Origin: Alphaproteobacteria bacterium
Lineage (GTDB): Bacteria; Pseudomonadota; Alphaproteobacteria; Rhizobiales; Aestuariivirgaceae
Assembly: GCA_026400595.1 (NCBI GenBank)
Contig: JAPLOT010000239.1
Location: forward strand, 1-7,994
Length of the DNA stretch: 7,994 nucleotides
Reading direction: 5' to 3'
The notes beneath the pieces are model-generated. The model had not been told where the DNA came from. It saw nothing but the letters and a program-made list of their open reading frames with translations, and did no database searches. This document shows positions 1 through 5,969 of this stretch, one piece after another. The first letter of the stretch is position 1; each line of letters opens with the position of its first letter. Position numbers and translations under genes: made by a program.

Positions 1-1
1 C

Positions 2-661
2 CGCACCCGCCGAAAGCTCGTGCTTCCGCGCACGCCAACCCAGGGCAAGTATGTGGAAGCCATCCGCAAGAACGAGCTGGTCTTCGGCGTCGGCCCGGCC
101 GGCACCGGCAAGACCTACCTGGCGGTAGCCTGTGCGGCCGAGGCCTTGATGAATGGCGAGGTCGACCGCATCGTTCTGTCGCGCCCCGCCGTGGAGGCGG
201 GCGAACGCCTGGGCTTCCTGCCCGGCGACATGAAGGAGAAGGTCGATCCCTATCTGCGGCCGCTTTACGACGCGCTCTATGACGTGATGCCTGCAGCCCT
301 GGTGGCCAAGGGCCTGGCTGAGAACCAGATCGAGATTGCGCCGCTCGCCTTCATGCGCGGGCGGACCCTGTCGTCGGCCTTCGTCATCCTGGATGAAGCG
401 CAGAATACAACCCCGCAGCAGATGAAAATGTTCCTTACCCGCCTCGGCGAGGGCAGCCGCATGGTGGTGACCGGCGATCCCACGCAGGTCGACCTGCCGA
501 ACGGGATCTCCTCCGGACTTGCCGATGCGGTGGCCACGCTCGAGGGCGTGGACAGCGTCGCCGCGGTTCACTTTGCCAATGCCGATATCGTGCGCCATGC
601 GCTGGTCGGCCGTATCGTCGCGGCCTACGACAAGAAGGCTGCAAAACCGCGCCGCTCATGA
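2..661 (+). CDS. phoH: PhoH-family ATPase (YbeZ type), 5' end cut off by the window
   Basis: This is the C-terminal part (219 residues visible) of a PhoH/YbeZ-type cytoplasmic P-loop ATPase; the family is usually about 330-350 residues, so roughly a third is missing upstream. The frame is open from the first bases, so the GTG at 20 is an internal valine. Counting from the first visible codon, Walker A is GPAGTGKT at 31-38, the family motif RPAVEAGERLGFLPGD is at 61-76, Walker B is FVILDE at 127-132 followed by AQNTTPQQMKMFLTR, and the sensor-like segment VVTGDPTQVDLP is at 155-166. All catalytic motifs of the NTPase core are intact. PhoH proteins are linked to RNA metabolism, and YbeZ works with the endoribonuclease YbeY, whose gene follows directly: the phoH stop overlaps the ybeY start as ATGA at 658-661, implying translational coupling. 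The family call is secure; the biochemical role of PhoH itself is less well defined. Confidence 0.96.
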   Translation, partial: RTRRKLVLPRTPTQGKYVEAIRKNELVFGVGPAGTGKTYLAVACAAEALMNGEVDRIVLSRPAVEAGERLGFLPGDMKEKVDPYLRPLYDALYDVMPAALVAKGLAENQIEIAPLAFMRGRTLSSAFVILDEAQNTTPQQMKMFLTRLGEGSRMVVTGDPTQVDLPNGISSGLADAVATLEGVDSVAAVHFANADIVRHALVGRIVAAYDKKAAKPRRS

Positions 662-1122
662 GTCTCGAGATCGATGTCGAGGAGGCCGGCTGGGCTGAGC
701 TCGCCGGTCTCGAGGAGCTGGCGGCAACGGCCTGCATTGCCGTCTTCGCGGCCCAGGGCAAGCGGCCCGACGATTACGATGTGAGTCTCGTCTTCTCAAG
801 CGACGAAGCCGTCCGTACACTGAACGCCGCGTGGCGCGGCAAGGACAATGCCACCAATGTCCTGTCCTTCCCCGCGGAAGACATGCCCTTGCCCAAGGGC
901 GAGCCGCATCCGCTGGGCGACATCATCCTGGCCCATGGCGTGGTCGCGCGGGAAGCCGCCGAACAGGGCAAGACATTGCGGGATCATGCCGCACACCTTA
1001 TGATCCATGGGCTTCTGCACCTGCTCGGTCATGACCATGAGGACGATGGCGGGGCCGCAGCCATGGAAGCGCTCGAGATTCGAATTCTGAAAGGACTTGG
1101 TATCACCAACCCCTATGAGTGA
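658..1122 (+). CDS. ybeY: Endoribonuclease YbeY (rRNA maturation factor)
   Basis: This is a full-length YbeY of 154 residues, normal for the family. The protein is a single-strand-specific, zinc-dependent endoribonuclease needed for 16S rRNA 3'-end maturation and ribosome quality control in the cytoplasm. The diagnostic metal motif HxxxHxxxxxH is present as HGLLHLLGHDH, giving zinc ligands His117, His121 and His127. Upstream are the conserved segments LNAAWRGKDNATNVLSFP (about 55-72) and LGDIILAHGVV (about 86-96). The start is ATG at 658 inside the phoH stop overlap, and the stop at 1120-1122 overlaps the start of the CBS-domain gene, so phoH, ybeY and the next gene look like one translationally coupled operon. 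No key residue is missing. The sequence fixes the family; the rRNA role is transferred from characterised homologues. Confidence 0.97.
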   Translation: MSLEIDVEEAGWAELAGLEELAATACIAVFAAQGKRPDDYDVSLVFSSDEAVRTLNAAWRGKDNATNVLSFPAEDMPLPKGEPHPLGDIILAHGVVAREAAEQGKTLRDHAAHLMIHGLLHLLGHDHEDDGGAAAMEALEIRILKGLGITNPYE

Positions 1123-2122
1123 CAGCGACAGTAGCAGCGCCGCGACGCCAAGCGACGCGCGGCGTGACAGTCTGTGGAGGCGCCTGCGCACGCGCTTCGG
1201 CCGCAAGAGTGAAATGGGGCTGCGCGAAAGCCTCGAGGGCGCGCTCGAGACCCACGGCGCGCAGAACCCCGGCGAGACGGTACGCGCGGAAGCTAAGTCG
1301 ATGATGCTCAACATCATCGAGTTCTCCAATCTCCGCGTCGACGACGTCATGGTGCCGCGCGTCGATATCGTCGCCATCGACGAGACGGCCAGCATGCGCG
1401 AGCTTCTCGCCAAGTTCATCGACGCCAATCACTCGCGCCTTCCCGTCTTTCGTGAGACGCTCGACGGCATCACCGGCATGGTGCACGTCAAGGACTTCAT
1501 GCGCTGGATGGATGCGAAGGGCGTCAAGCGCCGCAAGGCCAGGGCCGACAAGCCGGAGAAGCTACCGGCGGCCGGTCTGTCGATCGCCGCAGCCGAACTG
1601 GCCATCGCCGTCAAGCAGTCGGGCCTGCACCGCGACGTTCTCTTCGTGCCGCCGTCCATGCCCGCCTCTGATCTGCTTGTCCGCATGCAGGCGAGCCACA
1701 TTCACCTGGCCATTGTCATCGACGAGTATGGCGGCACCGACGGCCTCGTGTCGATCGAAGACCTGGTCGAGGTGATCGTCGGCGACATCTCCGACGAACA
1801 CGATACCGAGGAGGGCCTGCAGATCAGGGCTGTCGGTGAAGGCAGCTATATGGCCGACGGCCGCGTCGACATCGCCGCTCTCGAGGATCTGGTGAAGATC
1901 GATCTTTTGTCCGACGACGAGGAGGAGGAGGCCGATACGCTGGCAGGCCTCATCTTCAAGATTGCCGGCCGCGTGCCGGCCAGGGGCGAGATCATCCGCC
2001 ATGGCAGCGGGCTGGAGTTCGAGATCCTCGACTCCGATCCGCGCCGCGTGAAGAAACTCAAGGTCGACGTCAAGAACGTCAGGCTGCCGAGCGACGAGGC
2101 CGCCGAGGACGCCTCAGGCTGA
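1115..2122 (+). CDS. corC: CorC/HlyC-type CBS-domain protein (hemolysin family, TlyC-like)
   Basis: This 335-residue soluble protein has the CorC layout: a charged N-terminus (1-60), a first CBS motif around 78-133 (VDDVMVPRVDIVAIDE; SRLPVF; GMVHVKDFM), a second around 174-232 (VLFVPPSMPASDLL; HLAIVIDEYGGTDGLVSIEDLVEVIVGDI), and a C-terminal CorC_HlyC transporter-associated domain around 240-323 (DTLAGLIFKIAGRVPARGE). No DUF21 membrane segment is present, so it is probably cytosolic. Family members bind adenine nucleotides and are implicated in Mg2+/Co2+ efflux or membrane-linked tasks; the older hemolysin name is poorly supported. A linker of about 40 residues rich in Lys/Arg separates the CBS motifs, and an acidic run (DDEEEEAD, 267-274) precedes the last domain. 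I chose ATG 1115, which overlaps the ybeY stop (ATGAGTGA). TTG at 1097 would add six residues but has AAGGA almost touching it. It is third in the phoH-ybeY operon; lnt, often next, is absent. Confidence 0.9.
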   Translation: MSDSDSSSAATPSDARRDSLWRRLRTRFGRKSEMGLRESLEGALETHGAQNPGETVRAEAKSMMLNIIEFSNLRVDDVMVPRVDIVAIDETASMRELLAKFIDANHSRLPVFRETLDGITGMVHVKDFMRWMDAKGVKRRKARADKPEKLPAAGLSIAAAELAIAVKQSGLHRDVLFVPPSMPASDLLVRMQASHIHLAIVIDEYGGTDGLVSIEDLVEVIVGDISDEHDTEEGLQIRAVGEGSYMADGRVDIAALEDLVKIDLLSDDEEEEADTLAGLIFKIAGRVPARGEIIRHGSGLEFEILDSDPRRVKKLKVDVKNVRLPSDEAAEDASG

Positions 2123-2125
2123 TCA
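2120..2125. other. Back-to-back stop codons of convergent genes (TGATCA)
   Basis: The TGA of the CBS-domain gene (2120-2122) and the TGA of the minus-strand dehydrogenase (2123-2125 read in reverse) abut with no base between them and form the palindrome TGATCA. There is no room for a terminator between the genes, and I see no hairpin with a T-run within about 40 bases on either side. Transcripts from both sides must therefore end inside, or read into, the opposite gene. Confidence 0.9.
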
Positions 2126-3112
2126 GAGCATGGCCGGCAGGACGCGGTCGGGCGGATTATGGCCGTCGACCCATGTCTTGATGTTGATGATGACCTTTTC
2201 ACCCATGTCGATGCGGCCTTCGATGGTGGCGGAGCCCATGTGCGGCAGCAGCACCGCCTTCTTGGCCTTGAGCAGCCGCGGGTTGACCGCTGGCTCATGC
2301 TCGAAGACGTCGAGTCCGGCGCCGCCCAGCTCGCCTGCCTCCAGCATGCGCGCCAGGGCATTCTCGTCAATCACCTCGCCGCGCGCGGTGTTCACGATGA
2401 TGGCTTCCTTCTTCATCAGTTTCAGGCGCCGCGCCGAGAGCAGGTGATAGGTGGCCGGCGTATGCGGGCAATTGACCGAGACGATGTCCATGCGCGCCAG
2501 CATCTGGTCAAGGCTTTCCCAGTAGGTGGCTTCGAGTTCCTCCTCGACCTTCGCGTGCACCGGCTTGCGGTTGTGATAGTGGATCTGCAGCCCGAAGGCC
2601 TTGGCCCGCCGTGCCACGGCAGTGCCGATGCGGCCCATCCCGATGATGCCGAGGCGCTTGCCCCAGATGCGGCTGCCGAGCATCCAGGTGGGCGACCAGC
2701 CCGACCAGCTGTTGTCGGGGCCGATGACCTTCGCTCCCTCGATGAGGCGTCGCGCCACGGCCATGATCAGGGCCATGGTCATGTCGGCGGTGTCCTCGGT
2801 CAGAACGCCCGGCGTATTGGTGACCGTGATGCCGCGCGACAGGGCGGTCTCGACATCGATGTTGTCGACGCCCGTGCCGAAATTGGCGATCAGTTTCAGC
2901 TGATCGCCGGCCTGGTTGAGGATAGCCTTGTCGATGCGGTCGGTGACGGTGGGAACCAGCACCTCGGCCGACTTCGCCGCCTCGATCAGTTCGGCCTTGC
3001 TCATGGGCTCGTCGTTGGCGTTGAGACGCGTGTTGAACAGTTCCATCATCCGCGTCTCGACCACGTCGGGGAGTTTCCGCGTCACCATGACGAGGGGTTT
3101 GCGCTTGCTCAT
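2123..3112 (-). CDS. gyaR: GyaR-type D-2-hydroxyacid dehydrogenase (glyoxylate/hydroxypyruvate reductase)
   Basis: This 329-residue cytoplasmic protein is a complete D-isomer-specific 2-hydroxyacid dehydrogenase that reduces 2-oxoacids such as glyoxylate or hydroxypyruvate with NAD(P)H. The nucleotide-binding motif GMGRIG is at 158-163. The catalytic set is intact: Arg244 (NTARGEVID), Glu273 (DVFEHEP) and His291 (LLPHMGSAT), with the Arg-Glu and Glu-His spacings (29 and 18) seen in phosphoglycerate dehydrogenase. After the second beta strand the sequence reads HYHNRKP (Arg182) rather than an acidic residue, which favours NADPH over NADH (inference). The substrate-domain segments LKLIANFGTGVDNID and NTPGVLTEDTADMTMAL match the glyoxylate reductase branch. 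The start is ATG at 3112, with AGGGAGG on the minus strand at 3124-3130 as ribosome binding site. The frame stays open for 135 codons upstream, but that stretch has no family similarity and runs into the divergent gene. A promoter with an overlapping palindrome lies just upstream. Exact substrate is not provable from sequence. Confidence 0.94.
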   Translation of the reverse strand: MSKRKPLVMVTRKLPDVVETRMMELFNTRLNANDEPMSKAELIEAAKSAEVLVPTVTDRIDKAILNQAGDQLKLIANFGTGVDNIDVETALSRGITVTNTPGVLTEDTADMTMALIMAVARRLIEGAKVIGPDNSWSGWSPTWMLGSRIWGKRLGIIGMGRIGTAVARRAKAFGLQIHYHNRKPVHAKVEEELEATYWESLDQMLARMDIVSVNCPHTPATYHLLSARRLKLMKKEAIIVNTARGEVIDENALARMLEAGELGGAGLDVFEHEPAVNPRLLKAKKAVLLPHMGSATIEGRIDMGEKVIINIKTWVDGHNPPDRVLPAML

Positions 3113-3147
3113 TCCGGGCCCTGCCTCCCTAAACGCTCTTTCACACA

Positions 3148-3177
3148 ATCTTAACCCTGACACGGCAACCGTGTCAT
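3148..3177 (-). promoter_or_regulatory. Candidate sigma-70 promoter for gyaR
   Basis: Read on the minus strand, ATGACA (3172-3177, five of six matches to TTGACA) and TAAGAT (3148-3153, four of six to TATAAT) are separated by 18 bases. Transcription would begin near 3141, giving a leader of about 30 nt that contains the AGGGAGG ribosome binding site before the ATG at 3112. Spacing and position fit well, but this is a prediction by eye. Confidence 0.5.
3158..3176. promoter_or_regulatory. Perfect interrupted palindrome overlapping the gyaR promoter, candidate operator
   Basis: The sequence TGACACGGCAACCGTGTCA has perfect 8-base inverted arms (3158-3165 and 3169-3176) around a 3-base centre. It covers the -35 element and much of the spacer of the predicted gyaR promoter, the usual place for a repressor operator. 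No T-run follows on either strand, so it is a poor terminator candidate. A lone half-site-like CGTGTC recurs at 3232-3237 in the same intergenic region. The regulator is not identifiable from this window. Confidence 0.5.
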
Positions 3178-3293
3178 GAAGTATCGGGCGAGGCGGTTTC
3201 CACCTGCCGCAACCATGGTGTAGACTTGATTCGTGTCTAGCAGGACGGCGGTGTTGCGCAAGTGACCGCGAAGGGCGCGGGGCACGGAGATCG

Positions 3294-3893
3294 ATGGGTA
3301 TGGCGTCAAACCGCAGAATTGGCACTGTTGTGCTGGCCGTGGCCTGTCTCGCCGTTGTGGCGGGAACGGGCTGGTCGCTTTTCGGCAAGCGCAGCGATTC
3401 GCAGGCGGGTACCGCCCCGGGCGAAACCACGGCCTCGATCGGTTCCGCCGCCCGTTCGCTGGGTCCCTCCGGCCTTCCCATCCCGCGCTTCGTGTCCCTC
3501 AAGGCCGAGAAGGTCAATGTCCGCCGCGGGCCGTCCAGCGATCATGCCGTGTCATGGGTCTTCAACCGCAAGGGGATGCCGGTCGAGATCGTGGCCGAGT
3601 TCGAGAACTGGCGGCGGATCCGCGACAGCGACGGGGAAGAAGGCTGGATCCTGCAGAACATGCTGTCGGGCAAGCGGACCGTGGTGGTTGCCCCCTGGCG
3701 TCAGGGCCAGGCCATGGCCCTCTTCCGGGAGGCCCGGGCCGAAGCGGGGTTGGTGGCGAAACTCTCCGCCGGCGTGGTGGCCGAGGTCGAGGCCTGCAAC
3801 GGGACATGGTGCCGGATCGCGGCGGCCGGCTACGACGGCTGGGTCGAGCAATCCATGCTCTGGGGCGTCTATCCCGGCGAAGCCGTCGACTGA
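3294..3893 (+). CDS. Exported or membrane-anchored protein with two bacterial SH3 domains
   Basis: This 199-residue protein is probably periplasmic or anchored in the inner membrane. It starts with two arginines and a hydrophobic segment (about 9-24, TVVLAVACLAVVAG) typical of an uncleaved anchor or signal peptide, followed by a low-complexity linker rich in Ala, Gly, Ser and Thr (about 32-62). Two SH3-like modules of the bacterial SH3_4 kind follow: about 64-128 (KVNVRRGPSSDHAVSWVF; ENWRRIRDSDGEEGWILQNML) and about 129-195 (ALFREA; NGTWCRIAAAGYDGWVEQSMLWGVYPGE). Such modules commonly bind peptidoglycan or other envelope ligands. Cys168 and Cys173 in ACNGTWC could form a disulfide in the periplasm. 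The start is ATG 3294 with GGAG at 3286-3289; ATG 3300 is a possible alternative with better spacing. It is transcribed away from gyaR and has its own or a shared intergenic promoter. Fold is fairly secure; function is unknown. Confidence 0.85.
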   Translation: MGMASNRRIGTVVLAVACLAVVAGTGWSLFGKRSDSQAGTAPGETTASIGSAARSLGPSGLPIPRFVSLKAEKVNVRRGPSSDHAVSWVFNRKGMPVEIVAEFENWRRIRDSDGEEGWILQNMLSGKRTVVVAPWRQGQAMALFREARAEAGLVAKLSAGVVAEVEACNGTWCRIAAAGYDGWVEQSMLWGVYPGEAVD

Positions 3894-3923
3894 GCGCGGC
3901 TGTCCGTCCCTGCCTGCTTTTTC

Positions 3924-3952
3924 TTGCCCGGAGGGGTGTTTTCCACTATAGG
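3924..3952 (+). promoter_or_regulatory. Candidate sigma-70 promoter for rpsA
   Basis: TTGCCC (3924-3929, preceded by C, close to the alphaproteobacterial -35 pattern CTTGAC) and TATAGG (3947-3952) are separated by exactly 17 bases; each hexamer matches four of six consensus positions. It lies 30 bases past the SH3 gene stop. Transcription would start near 3959, leaving an rpsA leader of about 230 nt. It is the best promoter I can see in this intergenic region, judged by eye. Confidence 0.5.
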
Positions 3953-4186
3953 CAGCGGCGTTCCAGGCTGCGCCATGATGCGCGGAACATGAACCGGGAT
4001 GCCGAGGCGTCCCAAATTGCTTCAGGGCGACTGTCGAATACCGCTTGCCTGGGCGGCTGTCCGGAACCCTGAAACGCGTCGTGGTTTGCCTGCCGGTCCC
4101 CTTTTTGGAAGCAACGGGGCCGCGCCGGACGTCCTAGCGGGTTTTCCGCCGGGCCAGCCCCGATTTCTGGAAGGAACGTGAACCCT
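3953..4186 (+). promoter_or_regulatory. Long rpsA 5' leader, possible regulatory RNA region
   Basis: These 234 bases separate the predicted promoter from the rpsA start and hold no convincing gene. Possible local pairings include GCAGC (3952-3956) with GCTGC (3967-3971), GGTCCCC (4095-4101) with GGGGCC (4116-4121) allowing a bulged T, and GCGG/CCGC (4137-4140 with 4146-4149) around a GTTTT loop just before the ribosome binding site. A 27-codon ORF (3989-4072) lies inside. S1 is known to repress its own mRNA in Escherichia coli through the rpsA leader, so a similar role is plausible here, but no known motif is recognised. Confidence 0.3.
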
Positions 4187-5902
4187 ATGGCGAAATCCGC
4201 CGTGTCCCTCAATCCCACCCGTGACGATTTCGAAGCCCTCCTTGCCGAGAGCTATGCCGACCATCCCGCTACCGAAGGCTCGGTTGTCAAGGGCAAGGTC
4301 GTTGCCATCGAAAACGACTTTGCGATCATCGACGTCGGCCTCAAGACCGAAGGCAAGATCGCGACCAAGGAATTCGCCCAGCCGGGCAAGGCCTCCGAGA
4401 TCAAGGTCGGCGACACCGTCGAGGTCTATCTGGAGCGCATTGAAAACGCCATGGGCGAAGCCGTCCTGTCGCGCGACAAGGCGCGCCGCGAAGAGGCCTG
4501 GACCCGCCTCGAGGCCATGTCCGCGAAGAACGAGCGCGTTGACGGCGTCATCTTCGGCCGCGTCAAGGGCGGCTTCACCGTCGACCTCGGCGGTGCCGTG
4601 GCCTTCCTGCCCGGCAGCCAGGTTGACGTGCGGCCGATCCGCGACGTCACCCCGCTGATGAATGTCTCGCAGCCTTTCCAGATTCTCAAGATGGACCGCC
4701 GCCGCGGCAACATCGTGGTGTCGCGCCGCGCCATCATGGAAGAGACCCGCGCCGAGCAGCGCTCGGAACTCGTGCAGAATCTCGCCGAAGGCCAGGTGGT
4801 CGACGGTGTGGTCAAGAACATCACCGACTACGGCGCCTTCGTGGACCTGGGCGGTATCGACGGTCTGCTCCATGTCACCGACATTGCCTGGAAGCGCGTC
4901 AATCATCCCTCCGACGTGCTGCATGTCGGCCAGACCCTCAAGGTGCAGATCATCCGCATCAATCCGGAGACCCAGCGCATCTCGCTCGGCATGAAGCAGC
5001 TCGACAAGGATCCGTGGGAGATCGTCGCCGAGCGCTATCCGATCGGCGCGCGCGTCAAGGGCAAGGTCACCAACATCACGGACTACGGCGCCTTCGTGGA
5101 GCTGGAAGACGGCATCGAGGGTCTCGTCCATGTCTCCGAGATGAGCTGGACCAAGAAGAACGTACATCCGGGCAAGATCCTCTCGACCTCCGAGGAGATC
5201 GACGTTCAGGTGCTCGAGATCGATGCCGCCAAGCGCCGCATCTCGCTGGGCCTCAAGCAGACGCAGAACAATCCCTGGGCCACCTTCGCGTCCAAGTACC
5301 CCAACGGCTCCACCGTCGAGGGCGAAGTCAAGAACATCACCGAGTTCGGCCTGTTCATCGGGCTCGATGGCGATGTCGACGGCATGGTCCATCTCTCCGA
5401 CATCGACTGGAAGCGTGCGGGCGAAGAAGCGATCAAGGACTTCAAGAAGGGCGACATCGTCAAAGCCAAGGTGCTTGACGTCGACCAGGAGAAGGAGCGC
5501 ATCTCGCTGGGCATCAAGCAGCTCGGCACCGACCCGGTCTCCACCGCGGTCGGCATCAAGAAGGGCGACACCGTCACCTGCGAAGTGGTCAAGGTCGAGG
5601 ACAACGGCCTTGAGGTCCGCGTCGCCGGCACCGACATGTCGGCCTATGTGAAGCGCGCCGATCTGGCCCGCGACCGTTCCGAGCAGCGCCCCGAGCGCTT
5701 CGCCGTGGGCGAGAAGTTCGATGCCAAGGTCACGCTCTTCGACGCCAAGGCCCGCAAGATGAACGTCTCCATCAAGGCGCTGGAAATCGCCGAGGAGAAG
5801 GAAGCCGTGGCGCAGTACGGCTCCTCCGACTCGGGTGCCTCGCTGGGCGACATTCTTGGCGCCGCGCTGAAGAAAAAGGACGCGGAAGCCAAGTCCGATT
5901 AA
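4187..5902 (+). CDS. rpsA: 30S ribosomal protein S1
   Basis: This 571-residue protein is full-length S1, the mRNA-binding protein of the 30S subunit that unfolds and docks structured mRNAs for initiation. Six S1 (OB-fold) domains can be placed: about 30-98, 116-182, 201-269, 286-357, 374-444 and 459-531. Domains 3-5 carry the canonical signature (NITDYGAFVDLGGIDGLLHVTDI; NITDYGAFVELEDGIEGLVHVSEM; NITEFGLFIGLDGDVDGMVHLSDI) and each ends in a RISLGxKQ motif; domains 1, 2 and 6 are more divergent, as usual. The N-terminus (NPTRDDFEALL) is typical of alphaproteobacterial S1. ATG 4187 is preferred, with GGAAGGA at 4169-4175 as ribosome binding site; GTG at 4178 is too close to that site. A lysine-rich tail closes the protein. 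It has its own predicted promoter and long leader, and a strong hairpin follows the stop. The frequent upstream neighbour cmk is missing. Confidence 0.98.
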   Translation: MAKSAVSLNPTRDDFEALLAESYADHPATEGSVVKGKVVAIENDFAIIDVGLKTEGKIATKEFAQPGKASEIKVGDTVEVYLERIENAMGEAVLSRDKARREEAWTRLEAMSAKNERVDGVIFGRVKGGFTVDLGGAVAFLPGSQVDVRPIRDVTPLMNVSQPFQILKMDRRRGNIVVSRRAIMEETRAEQRSELVQNLAEGQVVDGVVKNITDYGAFVDLGGIDGLLHVTDIAWKRVNHPSDVLHVGQTLKVQIIRINPETQRISLGMKQLDKDPWEIVAERYPIGARVKGKVTNITDYGAFVELEDGIEGLVHVSEMSWTKKNVHPGKILSTSEEIDVQVLEIDAAKRRISLGLKQTQNNPWATFASKYPNGSTVEGEVKNITEFGLFIGLDGDVDGMVHLSDIDWKRAGEEAIKDFKKGDIVKAKVLDVDQEKERISLGIKQLGTDPVSTAVGIKKGDTVTCEVVKVEDNGLEVRVAGTDMSAYVKRADLARDRSEQRPERFAVGEKFDAKVTLFDAKARKMNVSIKALEIAEEKEAVAQYGSSDSGASLGDILGAALKKKDAEAKSD

Positions 5903-5910
5903 CGTTGCCG

Positions 5911-5939
5911 ACGCGGGCCGGAATGTCTCCGGCCCGCGT
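5911..5939 (+). terminator. 12-bp stem-loop after rpsA, intrinsic terminator or mRNA-stabilising hairpin
   Basis: ACGCGGGCCGGA (5911-5922) and TCCGGCCCGCGT (5928-5939) are perfect reverse complements around a 5-base loop, starting 8 bases after the rpsA stop. The stem is very GC-rich, but the bases after it (AATCTCTAACA) are not a clear T-run. It may therefore act as a partial terminator, or as a 3'-end stabiliser that sets rpsA expression above that of sppA. The structure itself is certain at sequence level; its role is inferred. Confidence 0.7.
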
Positions 5940-5969
5940 AATCTCTAACATGTCGTGCCGGAGCCCGCG

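Noticed and set aside
2159..3154. Open reading frame of 331 codons on the plus strand, antisense to gyaR
   Set aside because: The translation is rich in Asp, His, Arg and Gly without any motif, and the minus-strand gyaR has every catalytic residue of its family.
3221..3239. Second inverted repeat TAGAC...GTCTA in the gyaR/SH3 intergenic region
   Set aside because: The arms are only 5 bases with a 9-base gap, and it aligns poorly to the perfect palindrome at 3158-3176 apart from one CGTGTC half.
3113..3517. Upstream extension of gyaR by 135 codons
   Set aside because: It has no family similarity, crosses the predicted promoter and overlaps the divergent SH3 gene. ATG 3112 has a good ribosome binding site and gives the normal family length.
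3262..3951. 229-codon frame overlapping the SH3 gene on the same strand
   Set aside because: It is Arg/Pro/Ser-rich with no domain, whereas the other frame encodes a signal anchor and two SH3 modules with a ribosome binding site.
4022..5392. Open reading frame of 456 codons on the minus strand, antisense to rpsA
   Set aside because: It mirrors rpsA codon structure in a GC-rich gene and has an Asp/His/Gly/Leu-rich composition typical of shadow frames. It has no recognisable domain, and rpsA is unmistakable on the other strand.
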